DNA of 64,000 nt from Pseudomonas gessardii (lineage in GTDB: Bacteria > Pseudomonadota > Gammaproteobacteria > Pseudomonadales > Pseudomonadaceae): assembly GCF_001983165.1 (NCBI RefSeq), contig NZ_MNPU01000001.1, forward strand, positions 1-64,000. The letters run 5' to 3'. How positions within the stretch are numbered: position 1 is the stretch's first letter; each line of letters starts with the position of its first letter. Both the position numbers and the translations under genes were made by a program. Shown here in pieces: positions 28,500 to 36,725 of the stretch. The notes under the pieces are model-generated. The model was not told the origin of the DNA. It did no database searches and was given only the letters and a program-made list of their open reading frames with translations.

Positions 28500-29748
28500 A
28501 GTCGAAAACATTGATGTCGCGATTATTGGTGGCGGGCCGTCGGGGCTGTCGGCGGCGATCACCTTGCGCAAGCTGGGCGTTGGCACGGTGGTGGTGATCG
28601 AGCGTGAGCCCGAGGCGGGTGGGATCCCACGCCATTGTGGGCACCCGCCCTTTGGGTTGCGCGAATACGGCCGGGTCTACACGGGGCCGGCGTATGCGCG
28701 CAAAAACGTCGCGCAGGCGTTGAAGGCCGGGGTGCAGATCCGCGTCAAGCACGCGGTGACGCAGATGGGCCCGGGCGGGCGCCTGGAGGTGGTCAGCCCG
28801 GAGGGTGCCCAGGTGATCCAGGCGCGGCGGGTGTTGATCGCCACCGGGGCCCGGGAAACACCGCGATCGGCGCGCCTGCTGGGCGGCGATCGCCCGCTGG
28901 GGGTGATCAATACCGGCGCGTTCCAGTCCTACCTGTACCTGGAGCACCTCAAGCCCTTTGAACGCCCGTTGATCGTCGGCACCGAGCTGGTCAGCCTGTC
29001 GGCGGTCATGAGTTGCCGGCGCGCCGGGATCCGGCCGGTGGCGATGATCGAGGCCAACCCGCGGGCCACGGCGCGTTGGCCACTGTCGCTGTACCCACGG
29101 CTGCGTGGCGTACCGATGCATTTTGGCGCGCAGCTCCTGGAAATCCACGGCACCGGGCGGGTGGAGGGCGCGACGGTGCGCCTGGCCGACGGGCAGACCC
29201 AGACCTTCGCCTGCGATGGCGTGCTGCTCACCGGCCAGTTCATCCCGGAATCGAGCCTGGTGCGCTTGAGCGAGTTGCGCCTGGACCCGAACAGCGGCGG
29301 CCCGCATATCGATCAATACGGGCGTTGTTCCGATCCTGTGTACTTTGCGGCGGGGAATCTGCTGCGTCCCGTCGAGACGGCAGGTTGGTCGTTTCGCGAA
29401 GGCCATAAGATCGCTACGATGATCGCCCGCGACCTGCAGGGGCAATTGCCGCCTGCCGCGCCGGGCATCGAGATTGCCTGCAAGGGCGACGTGAAGCTCT
29501 GCGTGCCGCAACGCCTGAACCCGTCTACTGTGGCAGGTCTGCAACACCTGCAATTGCGGGTCAGCCGTGGGGTGAAAGGCCGTCTGGTGGTACGGGCCGA
29601 TGGCGAGGAAATCTGGGCGCGCGCCGGCAGTTCGCTACCCGAGCGGCGGATATTGATACCCATCGCCAGCCTGAACCTGCCCCAGGGCGTACAGCAACTG
29701 GAAGTCGACTTTGTCGGCCAAGAACAAGACCTGCCGAGGAGTCTTTAA
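28486..29748 (+). CDS. NAD(P)/FAD-dependent oxidoreductase, partner of the GlpA-like protein
   Basis: The 420-aa protein has two dinucleotide-binding regions (VAIIGGGPSGLSAAITL at the N-terminus, and RPLIVGTELVSLSAV about residue 165) and the RVLIATGARETPRS motif of pyridine-nucleotide-disulfide-type reductases, but no visible CxxC redox pair. A C-terminal extension includes IACKGDVKLCVPQRLN. It overlaps the upstream dehydrogenase gene and lies 1 bp before the kinase, so the three are one unit. It probably passes electrons between the GlpA-like protein and NAD(P) or the quinone pool. Confidence 0.78.
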   Translation: MQPIEVENIDVAIIGGGPSGLSAAITLRKLGVGTVVVIEREPEAGGIPRHCGHPPFGLREYGRVYTGPAYARKNVAQALKAGVQIRVKHAVTQMGPGGRLEVVSPEGAQVIQARRVLIATGARETPRSARLLGGDRPLGVINTGAFQSYLYLEHLKPFERPLIVGTELVSLSAVMSCRRAGIRPVAMIEANPRATARWPLSLYPRLRGVPMHFGAQLLEIHGTGRVEGATVRLADGQTQTFACDGVLLTGQFIPESSLVRLSELRLDPNSGGPHIDQYGRCSDPVYFAAGNLLRPVETAGWSFREGHKIATMIARDLQGQLPPAAPGIEIACKGDVKLCVPQRLNPSTVAGLQHLQLRVSRGVKGRLVVRADGEEIWARAGSSLPERRILIPIASLNLPQGVQQLEVDFVGQEQDLPRSL

Positions 29749-29749
29749 C

Positions 29750-31165
29750 ATGCGGATTGCCGCGCTCGATCAAGGCACCACCAGCACCCGTGTGTTGGTG
29801 GTGAGTGACAATGGGTCAGCTGATATCCAGCTTTCGCTGCGCCATCAGCAACACCATCCCCATCCCGGTTGGGTGGAGCACGATCCACTGGAATTGCTCA
29901 ATAACCTGCAGCGCTGCCTGGAGGCCACCGGTCATGTGGACGCCATCGGCCTTGCCAACCAGGGCGAGAGTTGCCTGGCGTGGGATGCCCAGACCGGCGA
30001 GCCGTTGTCCCCGGTGATCGTCTGGCAGGACAATCGCACGTCGGTCGAGATCGCCCAGTTGCGCGGCGACGGCGGCGAAGCCCTGACCCTGGAGCTTGCC
30101 GGGTTGCCCCTGGACCCGTATTTTTCGGCGAGCAAGCTGGCGTGGATCGTGCGCAACCTGCCGGCCGCACAGAGCGCATTGCGCGCCGGACGGCTGCGCC
30201 TGGGCACCACCGATGCGTACTTTCTCGACCGCCTGACCGGGGTCTTTGCCACCGATGTCACCACCGCGTCACGCACCTCGCTGATGAACCTGGCGACCGG
30301 GCAGTGGGACAGCCAGCTCTGCGAGCTGTTTGGCGTACCGATGGAAACCCTGCCGGAAATCCGCGACACCGTCGGGTACTTTGGCGAGATCGGCGCCACA
30401 CCGATCACCGCCTCGATTGTCGACCAGCAAGCCTCGCTCTACGGCCATGGTTGCCGCAATGAGGGCGACGCCAAGATCACCTACGGCACCGGGGCGTTTG
30501 CGCTGACCTTGACCGGCGAGCAGATCATCCGCGCCCCGGAAAAAGGCCTGCTGGCAACCATTGCCTGGCAGATCGAGGGCAAACCCACTTACGCCATGGA
30601 CGGTGGCGTCTACGATGCCAGCGCGGCGGTGGAGTGGGCCGGGCGGCTTGGCTTGTTCAGCGATTTTTCGGAACTGGCGGCGTTCGACGAACCCCCGGCC
30701 ATTGGTCGCCAACTGGCGTTTGTGCCGGCGCTGTCCGGGCTGGCCTGCCCCCATTGGGACCGCAGCGCGGCGGCCCTGTGGGTTGGCATGAATGGCGGCA
30801 CCACGCGCCAGGATATGTGCCAGGCGGTGCTCGAAGGCGTGGCGTTGCGCAGTGTGGAAGTGATCACGGCCATGGACGGGTTTCTCAGCGTCACCGATCA
30901 CCTGTCCATCGATGGCGGCCTGGCGCGCAGCCCGTATTTCGCGCAGTTCCTCGCCGATGCCCTGCAGCGTTGCATCGTGACCCAGCGCTTTGATGAATTG
31001 ACCGCGTTCGGCTGCGCAGCGCTGGCGGCCAAAGGCCTGGGCGTGGCCCTCAAACCGCCGCGTAACACCAGTACTAGCTTTCACCCGAAAGTCAGTGCCG
31101 CACAGGCCCAGCAGTGGCAGGCCACGTTCAGCGAGGCGGTGACGCGTTGCCGCGACTGGCGCTGA
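29750..31165 (+). CDS. FGGY-family carbohydrate/polyol kinase (GlpK-like)
   Basis: The 471-aa protein starts MRIAALDQGTTSTRVLVV, the FGGY phosphate-binding loop, and has GLANQGESCLAWD, IVWQDNRT, the ATPase-fold segment TYGTGAFALT, and the late motif LSIDGGLARSPYFAQFLADAL. It phosphorylates glycerol or a similar polyol or sugar. It is shorter than typical GlpK (about 500 aa), with a divergent middle part, so the substrate may not be glycerol. An AGGAG site precedes the ATG. Its stop is 3 bp from that of the convergent DeoR regulator gene. Confidence 0.85.
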   Translation: MRIAALDQGTTSTRVLVVSDNGSADIQLSLRHQQHHPHPGWVEHDPLELLNNLQRCLEATGHVDAIGLANQGESCLAWDAQTGEPLSPVIVWQDNRTSVEIAQLRGDGGEALTLELAGLPLDPYFSASKLAWIVRNLPAAQSALRAGRLRLGTTDAYFLDRLTGVFATDVTTASRTSLMNLATGQWDSQLCELFGVPMETLPEIRDTVGYFGEIGATPITASIVDQQASLYGHGCRNEGDAKITYGTGAFALTLTGEQIIRAPEKGLLATIAWQIEGKPTYAMDGGVYDASAAVEWAGRLGLFSDFSELAAFDEPPAIGRQLAFVPALSGLACPHWDRSAAALWVGMNGGTTRQDMCQAVLEGVALRSVEVITAMDGFLSVTDHLSIDGGLARSPYFAQFLADALQRCIVTQRFDELTAFGCAALAAKGLGVALKPPRNTSTSFHPKVSAAQAQQWQATFSEAVTRCRDWR

Positions 31166-31168
31166 CGG

Positions 31169-31948
31169 TTACCACTCGGGCCGGGTCAGGGCGGGGGCTT
31201 CCAGGACTTCAACCTGGGCCTCGGCCAGGGCCTTGGCCAGTTCGCCCAGGGGTTTGCGGTCGATGATCAGACGGTCGATGCGCTGCAACGGGAATACCTG
31301 GAACAGCGCGTGCTTGCCCATCTTCGAGGAGTCGGCAATCACCGTGAGGTAGCGCGTACGGGCAATCATGGCGCGGGTGATTTCCGCCTCTTCGATGGAG
31401 AAGTCGAAGGCGCCGTCGCTGTTCAGGGCACCAATGGTGACCACGGCATGCTCGGCGTTGAAGCGGGCGATCTGCTCCATGGCCAGGGCGCCGATATTCT
31501 GTTCCGATTCGGGGCGGTATTCGCCGCCGATCATGAACACGCGATTACCGCTGGCGCCAATGGCGGCAGCGATCAACAAGGAGTTGGTGATCACCGTGAT
31601 GCGGTTGAGCCTGGCCAGTTCACGGGCAAAGAACAGGGTAGTGGTGCCGGTATCGATCAGCAGGCTGTCGCCCGGCGCATAGAGCCCGGCGGCGAAGCGC
31701 GCCACTGCACGTTTTTGCGCAGAGAACTCATTCATCCGAGTCTGGAAGGCGTTCTCGTGTTCACCGCTGGGGGGCAGCGAGGCACCGCCATGGAACTTGG
31801 TGACCTGGCCATCTTCGGCCAGGGCCGTGAGGTCGCGGCGAATGGTCTCTTGCGAAGTACCGAGGGTGCGTGCCAACTCGTCGACCGAGATGCGTTCACG
31901 CTGGCGTAGCAGTTCAAGGATATGTTGGCGTCGTTCATTGGGGCGCAT
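31169..31948 (-). CDS. DeoR/GlpR-family transcriptional regulator
   Basis: The 259-aa protein has an N-terminal DeoR winged helix (RRQHILELLRQRERISVDELARTLGTSQETIRRDLTAL) and a C-terminal sugar-phosphate-binding DeoR domain (LLIDTGTTTLFFAREL ... VITNSLLIAAAI ... MIGGEYRPES). Proteins of this kind repress catabolic genes and respond to a phosphorylated intermediate, here probably the product of the FGGY kinase. The ATG at 31948 follows GAGGATG; a TTG two codons upstream is less likely. It is divergent from the EutH-type gene and convergent with the kinase, so it can control both flanks. Confidence 0.88.
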   Translation of the reverse strand: MRPNERRQHILELLRQRERISVDELARTLGTSQETIRRDLTALAEDGQVTKFHGGASLPPSGEHENAFQTRMNEFSAQKRAVARFAAGLYAPGDSLLIDTGTTTLFFARELARLNRITVITNSLLIAAAIGASGNRVFMIGGEYRPESEQNIGALAMEQIARFNAEHAVVTIGALNSDGAFDFSIEEAEITRAMIARTRYLTVIADSSKMGKHALFQVFPLQRIDRLIIDRKPLGELAKALAEAQVEVLEAPALTRPEW

Positions 31949-32335
31949 GGGCAATCATCCTCTCAATGCTACGTGAGTGCGCCACTGGTGCGCAGCGCTG
32001 TTACCGAGGCACTCAAATGATGCCGCAGCAGTGCGTGTTGGGGCGCTTGAGCGCCAGCGCAGGTGGCGTGAACTTGGTATTGGCGTTTGTCGTTCACGGC
32101 CATAGAGTGCGCAGCCTTGAACGGTGTGGCTAGAGATTACGCAATAGAATTGACCGATTCCACTGTGTTTAACCGGCAAAACCACATAAAACACACGATT
32201 GGCATGGGAAGTGGTTAGTAATAGGGTGTGAAAGCGCCGCAAATGGGGCTGTAAAACGCGTTTGGCCAATGGAGCGACCGAACTGGGGCGTACTCCTACA
32301 ACAACAATTGATTCAGTACAGATGGAGCGAAAGCA
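31949..32335. other. Intergenic region between deoR-type regulator and eutH-type gene
   Basis: About 390 bp without a credible ORF. It must hold divergent promoters. The clearest signal is an inverted repeat at 32164-32195 (listed separately). The stretch 32131-32220 is AT-richer than the rest. Confidence 0.5.
32164..32195. promoter_or_regulatory. Inverted repeat TGTGTTT-N18-AAACACA, candidate operator
   Basis: Seven-base perfect arms lie at 32164-32170 and 32189-32195, 141 bp upstream of the EutH-type gene. DeoR-family proteins often bind spaced repeats, so this may be the operator of the divergent regulator. No consensus for this regulator is known to me. Confidence 0.35.
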
Positions 32336-33580
32336 ATGGCGGAATTCGGCAACTACGTTATTTACCTGATCATGATCGGCGCGGTGGTTGGCGCGTTTGC
32401 ATCCGTGATCAAGCCGGACAGCGGCCTGGGCAAGGAGTTTGTCAACGGCATCCACTCCATTGGCCCGGTGTTCCTGGCGCAGGCGGGGATCATGGTGGCG
32501 ATCCCGTACCTATCTAAATTCATCGAGGTCGCCCTGGGGCCGTACTTCGGCGCGATGGGGTCGGACGTGTCGATTGCGGCGCTGTCGATCATCGCCGTGG
32601 ACATGGGCGGCTACCAGCTTGCCGATGCCCTGGCGGCGAACCGCGACATGTGGATCACCGCCATGATCGTCGGCTACACCTCCGGCGCGACCATTGTCTA
32701 CCTGATCCCGGTCGGCCTGATGATGCTCGAACGCAAGGACCACAAGTACCTGGCGCTGGGGGCCATGGCCGGTTTGATCAGCATCCCGTTTGCGGTGCTG
32801 GCGTCGCTGATGATGATCACCGCCTTCAACCTGCCGGTGCGCGACATCGTGTCCACCACTTCGCCGGCCCTGCATTACCTGAGCCTGGATTTTGTCGATT
32901 GCGTGCGCTTGCTCGCGCCACTGTTTGTGTTCTGCTTCCTGCTGGCTGCCGGCCTGCGCTACCGGGCGGCGTGGATGGTGGCCGGGTTCCTGGTGTTCGG
33001 TAAATTGATGGATGCCTTTATCAAGATCGTCCTGGCGCTGGCCATCGTCGAGCACTTCACCGGGTTCTTCATGAAAAACTTCGGGGTGTGGGGCTTCGAC
33101 CCGATGTTCGCTGACGAGAAGGAGCTGTTCCGCGCCATCGAGATTGCCGGCTATATCGGCATCATGCTCGCCGGTACGTTCCCGATCTGCTACCTGTTCA
33201 ACCGCTACTGCAAGAAACCCATGGAAGTGCTGGGCAGGCACATCGGGCTGTCGGCCGATGGCGCGGCGGCATTTATCATGGTGTTTGCCAACATCATCGC
33301 GGTCTACCACCTGTTCAAGAAGATGAATGCCCGGGACAAGGTCCTGTGCGTGGCCCTGGGTGTCTGTGCCCAAGCCACCATTGGCGATCACCTGGCCTTT
33401 ACCGCGAACTTCCAGCCGACGCTGATCATGCCGATCCTGCTGGCCAAGCTGTTTGGTGGCCTGCTTGCGGTGGCGATTGCGATCAAGATCTCCGTGCCTG
33501 CCGCCCAGCGTTACGAAGCGCAGGAACGCGAGCGCGAAGAGGCCGATGCCCCCGGTGTGACCGCTGCCCAGGCGGTATGA
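32336..33580 (+). CDS. EutH-family transporter
   Basis: The 414-aa protein has about eleven membrane spans and the EutH family pattern: a SIGPVFLAQAGIM region, IIAVDMGGYQLADALA (compare the CDMGGFFLAKELA block of E. coli EutH), TSGATIVYLIPVGL, an AIEIAGYIGIMLAGTFPICYL block, and GVCAQATIGDHLAFTANF. EutH is the ethanolamine permease or facilitator of eut operons, but no eut lyase, reactivase or shell genes are near. Here it belongs to a polyol-like locus, so the natural substrate may be another small amino-alcohol or polyol. DUF1937 follows after 56 bp. Confidence 0.82.
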   Translation: MAEFGNYVIYLIMIGAVVGAFASVIKPDSGLGKEFVNGIHSIGPVFLAQAGIMVAIPYLSKFIEVALGPYFGAMGSDVSIAALSIIAVDMGGYQLADALAANRDMWITAMIVGYTSGATIVYLIPVGLMMLERKDHKYLALGAMAGLISIPFAVLASLMMITAFNLPVRDIVSTTSPALHYLSLDFVDCVRLLAPLFVFCFLLAAGLRYRAAWMVAGFLVFGKLMDAFIKIVLALAIVEHFTGFFMKNFGVWGFDPMFADEKELFRAIEIAGYIGIMLAGTFPICYLFNRYCKKPMEVLGRHIGLSADGAAAFIMVFANIIAVYHLFKKMNARDKVLCVALGVCAQATIGDHLAFTANFQPTLIMPILLAKLFGGLLAVAIAIKISVPAAQRYEAQEREREEADAPGVTAAQAV

Positions 33581-33599
33581 CGGCAACTGTTTAATCACC

Positions 33600-33619
33600 G
33601 CAAGGGCGCGTGCCCTTGC
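33600..33619 (+). terminator. Hairpin between eutH-type gene and DUF1937 gene
   Basis: A perfect 8-bp stem GCAAGGGC-GCGT-GCCCTTGC without a T-run lies in the 56-bp gap. It may act as an mRNA processing or attenuation element rather than a full terminator. Confidence 0.4.
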
Positions 33620-33636
33620 ATTGCCCTGAGGTAACA

Positions 33637-33993
33637 ATGAGAAAGATCTTTCTGGCCTGCCCCTATAGCCACGCCGATGCGAACGTCACCCACGAGCGCT
33701 TTATCCGGTGCAACCAGGTGGCCGCCACGATTATCGCGTCGGGTCATGCCGTGTTCAGCCAGGTGTCCATGTCGCACCCGATCAACCTGGCCTTTGAGGG
33801 CAAGGACAGCGCAACCATCGGCAAGCTGTGGGCACCGGTGGATGCGTTGTTTATGGAGATGATGGAGGAACTGATCATTCTCGACTTGCCGGGCTGGGAC
33901 CTGAGTTCGGGGATCAAGCGTGAGATCGAGTTTTTCAAGCAGCGCGGGCAGAAGGTCAGCCTGTGGTCGCAGGTTTCTGGCGAGTTCAGCTAA
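33637..33993 (+). CDS. DUF1937 family protein (nucleoside deoxyribosyltransferase-like fold)
   Basis: The 118-aa protein begins MRKIFLACPYSHADANV, a pattern of DUF1937 proteins, which look like small relatives of nucleoside 2-deoxyribosyltransferases. The central ELIILDLPGWDLSSGIKREIEFFKQRGQKV resembles the Asp/Glu region of that fold. The enzymatic activity is unknown. The ATG at 33637 follows TGAGGTAAC. It lies after the EutH-type gene and before a REP pair, so it may be the last gene of that unit. Confidence 0.7.
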   Translation: MRKIFLACPYSHADANVTHERFIRCNQVAATIIASGHAVFSQVSMSHPINLAFEGKDSATIGKLWAPVDALFMEMMEELIILDLPGWDLSSGIKREIEFFKQRGQKVSLWSQVSGEFS

Positions 33994-34007
33994 CAACGCA
34001 GATCCCC

Positions 34008-34098
34008 TTGTGGGAGCGGGCTTGCCCGCGATAGCAGTGTGTCAGGTTAAAACTAATTGACTGACACACCGCCATCGCGGGCAAGCCCGCTCCCACAA
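34008..34098. repeat. REP pair (inverted)
   Basis: Two inverted copies of TTGTGGGAGCGGGCTTGCCC flank a 40-bp spacer with further inverted segments (GTGTGTCAG and CTGACACAC). It lies between the DUF1937 and DUF1989 genes. Confidence 0.88.
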
Positions 34099-34186
34099 AA
34101 GCCCTCCCACTTCGGGTTGTGTGCATGGCGCACGCCACATGCCACGTTGTATGGTCTTGCAAAACCCTGCCACGGAGCATCCCGCC

Positions 34187-35038
34187 ATGTACAAGGACTA
34201 TCCCGCCGCCTACCAAGTCAGCAAGGGTGCCGCCTTGCAGGTCGACCAGGCGTTTTACGATCGCGTGCGCGAGTCCGTGGCCGGGCGCACCCTGGTCGAG
34301 CAGTTTGAAGTGCCGATCCGCACCGGCCGCGCCTGGAAAGTGCCCGCCGGCCATGTGTTCCGTGTGACCACCCCGGTGGGCCCGCAGGTCGGTGACTTCA
34401 ACGTCTGGAATGCCAATGACCCACGCGAGCGCCTGTGGGCGGCCCGGACCCGCCAGTTGCAAGGCGCCCATGTCAGCACCTATGACCGTTTATGGTCGAA
34501 CCTGCCGTTCCTGCGGCCCATGGTGACCATCACCGATGACAGCCTGGCCGGCTACGGCATCGACGAGCACGGCGGGCGCCTGCATGACTTGTTGGGCACG
34601 CGCTGCGACCCTTACGTGAACAAGATGCTCACCGGCGAGGACTTCCACCACCATTGCCACTCCAACCTGACCCGCGCCGTATTGCCCCACGGCCTGACCG
34701 AGTTTGATGTGCACGATGTGTTGAATATCTTCCAATGCACCGGCCTGAATCACGACGACCTGTATTTCATGAAGGCGTGCCCGGCCAGGCAGGGCGATTA
34801 TCTGGAGTTCTTTGCCGAGATCGACTTGCTGTGCGCCTTGTCTACCTGCCCGGGCGGCGATCTGTCGTTGCCGATGTGGGGCCCGGATGCCGAGGACCCG
34901 CTGACGGTGTGCCGCCCGTTGGGCGTAGAAATCTACCGGCTCGACGAGGCGCTACTGCAGGGCTGGGAATCGCCTGCGCGCGCGGCGTACAACGGCAATC
35001 ATGGCTTGCTGATGCCCAAGGCGGCGTGGGAAAAATAA
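34187..35038 (+). CDS. DUF1989 (urea carboxylase-associated) family protein
   Basis: The 283-aa protein matches the DUF1989 pattern: VPAGHVFRVTTPVGPQVGDFNVWNA, SNLPFLRPMVTI, the C/H-rich HHHCHSNLTRA, and a late DLLCALSTCPGGD. Related paired proteins act as carboxyguanidine deiminases in guanidine breakdown, and the conserved Cys/His residues suggest metal-dependent C-N chemistry. The substrate of this single-chain form is not known. The ATG at 34187 follows an ACGGAG site; an upstream frame to 34121 lacks one. A nitrogen-related role next to an EutH-type transporter is plausible but inferred. Confidence 0.75.
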   Translation: MYKDYPAAYQVSKGAALQVDQAFYDRVRESVAGRTLVEQFEVPIRTGRAWKVPAGHVFRVTTPVGPQVGDFNVWNANDPRERLWAARTRQLQGAHVSTYDRLWSNLPFLRPMVTITDDSLAGYGIDEHGGRLHDLLGTRCDPYVNKMLTGEDFHHHCHSNLTRAVLPHGLTEFDVHDVLNIFQCTGLNHDDLYFMKACPARQGDYLEFFAEIDLLCALSTCPGGDLSLPMWGPDAEDPLTVCRPLGVEIYRLDEALLQGWESPARAAYNGNHGLLMPKAAWEK

Positions 35039-35120
35039 TCCCGTGGGAATGAACGCGGTATTGCCTATGGGGGAACGTGGCAACAGTAGAGGCTGTACAA
35101 GCGTCAGGTCCGGACACTAA

Positions 35121-35139
35121 AATGAGAAGTATTATCATT
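35121..35139 (+). promoter_or_regulatory. Fur box upstream of the ECF sigma gene
   Basis: The 19-bp sequence AATGAGAAGTATTATCATT resembles the Fur consensus, with the right half ATTATCATT nearly perfect. It ends 20 bp before the start codon, as expected for an iron-repressed fecI-type promoter. Confidence 0.7.
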
Positions 35140-35159
35140 AACTGCTCATTGGACCTGAC

Positions 35160-35666
35160 ATGTACGACGACAGTCTCGTCTCGCCCGTCGAACACCTCTA
35201 CACCCGTCATCACCCCTGGTTGCGCGGCTGGTTGCAGCGGCGCCTGGGGCATCGCGCCGATGCCGAGGACCTGGCGCACGACACGTTTATCCGGGTGTTG
35301 CGCACGCAGCAGGATGTGCGGGAGTTGCGCCAGCCCATGGCGTTTCTGGCCGCGATCGCCAATGGCTTGCTGATCAACCGCTGGCGGCGCCAGGCCATTG
35401 AGCGGGCCTACCTTGAGGCGCTCGCCGCCCGCCCGGAAGGCGAGGAGCCGTCGCCCGAAACCCGTTACCTGATGATCGAAACCCTGCTGCAGCTCGATTC
35501 GCTGCTGGTGGGGCTGTCGAGGCCGGTGCGCCAGATCTTCTTTCTGTCCCAGCTCGATGGCTTGACGTACCCGCAGATCGCCACACAACTGAGCTTGAGC
35601 GTGGCCCAGGTGCAGCGGGCGATGAGCAAGGCCTTCAGCGTGTGCTACGCGAGCCGGTTTGAATGA
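35160..35666 (+). CDS. FecI-type ECF sigma factor
   Basis: The 168-aa protein has sigma-70 region 2 (HHPWLRGWLQRRLGHRADAEDLAHDTFIRVLR) and region 4 (GLTYPQIATQLSLSVAQVQRAMSKAF), typical of iron-starvation ECF sigma factors. It should direct transcription of the TonB-dependent receptor gene two genes downstream when the receptor is occupied. A Fur box lies just upstream. The stop overlaps the fecR start by four bases. The triplet resembles hxuI-hxuR-hxuA of P. aeruginosa, but orthology was not tested. Confidence 0.9.
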   Translation: MYDDSLVSPVEHLYTRHHPWLRGWLQRRLGHRADAEDLAHDTFIRVLRTQQDVRELRQPMAFLAAIANGLLINRWRRQAIERAYLEALAARPEGEEPSPETRYLMIETLLQLDSLLVGLSRPVRQIFFLSQLDGLTYPQIATQLSLSVAQVQRAMSKAFSVCYASRFE

Positions 35667-36628
35667 ATGGCGCCGCCGTTGCACCGCCAGTCCGCGAGAC
35701 GGCCATCGCTTGGCTCGTGCGTTTGCAGTCTGGAGTGATGAGCCCGGCCGATCAGCAGGCGTTGCAGCAATGGCGCCAGGCGAGCGCCGAACATGAATAT
35801 GCCTGGCAACGTGTCGCCAGCTTGCCGCTGCTGCTCCAACCCGGGGCCAAGCTGTTGGCGGATGTCACTGCGCGGCAGGCCTTGGAGGCGGCTGGGGCTG
35901 ACTCGGCGCGGCGTCGGCAGGTGCTCAAGTGCTTGTTGGGGCTGGGCCTGCTCGGTGGTCTGTCCTGGCAGGGGATGGAATCGACCCTGGTGCGCGCCGC
36001 CTTTGCCACGTACCGCACCGCCACCGGCGAGCGCCGCCACTGGACCCTGGCCGATGGCAGCTCTTTGTGGCTGAACACTGCCAGCGCCGTCAGCCTGGAC
36101 CTCAGTGCGCAACTGCGCAGCGTGCAGTTGATCGAGGGCGAGGTGGCGCTGGATGCACGGGGTGAGTCGCGCCCGTTGCAACTGCTCACGCCGGATGCGC
36201 TGCTGCGCAGCCAGGAGGCCAACCTGCTGGTGCGTCATGACCAGCAGGGCACGTGGATTACCGTGTTGCGCGGCCTGGTCGAGGTGAGCTCGCCGCGCCA
36301 CCCGGCACCGGTATCCGTGGCGGCGGGGTGGCAGGCCCAAGTGGATCGCCAGGGTGTGGGGGCGCCACGGCCAACCGATGGATTGCTGGCCCAGGCCTGG
36401 CTGCGCGGGATTCTGCCCGCCGAGCGCATGCGCCTGGATGTACTGCTGGCCGAGCTGTCCCGCTACCGTGCGGGTATCTTGCGTTGCAGCGAGCAGGTCG
36501 CGGCATTGCGCGTGACCGGTAGCTTCCAGCTCGACGATACCGATGCCGCGTTGGCGTTGGTTGCCCATGCCTTGCCGGTGCGCATCGAGCGGCGCACCCG
36601 TTATTGGGTGACTGTGGTGCCGGTCTGA
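35663..36628 (+). CDS. FecR-type anti-sigma factor/sigma regulator
   Basis: The 321-aa protein has the N-terminal FecR segment (ETAIAWLVRLQSGVMSPADQQALQQWRQASAEHEYAWQR), one membrane span near 90-105 (CLLGLGLLGGLSW) and a periplasmic FecR domain (YRTATGERRHWTLADGSSLWLNTASAV). The C-terminal STN-like part has RYRAGILRC. It transmits the signal from the receptor to the sigma factor. It is translationally coupled to the sigma gene, and the receptor follows 97 bp later. Confidence 0.92.
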   Translation: MNGAAVAPPVRETAIAWLVRLQSGVMSPADQQALQQWRQASAEHEYAWQRVASLPLLLQPGAKLLADVTARQALEAAGADSARRRQVLKCLLGLGLLGGLSWQGMESTLVRAAFATYRTATGERRHWTLADGSSLWLNTASAVSLDLSAQLRSVQLIEGEVALDARGESRPLQLLTPDALLRSQEANLLVRHDQQGTWITVLRGLVEVSSPRHPAPVSVAAGWQAQVDRQGVGAPRPTDGLLAQAWLRGILPAERMRLDVLLAELSRYRAGILRCSEQVAALRVTGSFQLDDTDAALALVAHALPVRIERRTRYWVTVVPV

Positions 36629-36725
36629 ACATTTTTTTACCTTCCCCCCGTCGTTTTTCCAGACTCGCTTGGCCTCTAGGTATAACCCACCGAAACAGGT
36701 GGGCCTTCACCTCTAGGAGCCCTGC

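Noticed and set aside
32185..32210. TGGCAT-like stretch before the EutH-type gene as a sigma-54 promoter
   Set aside because: The -12 element does not match, so only half of the consensus is present.
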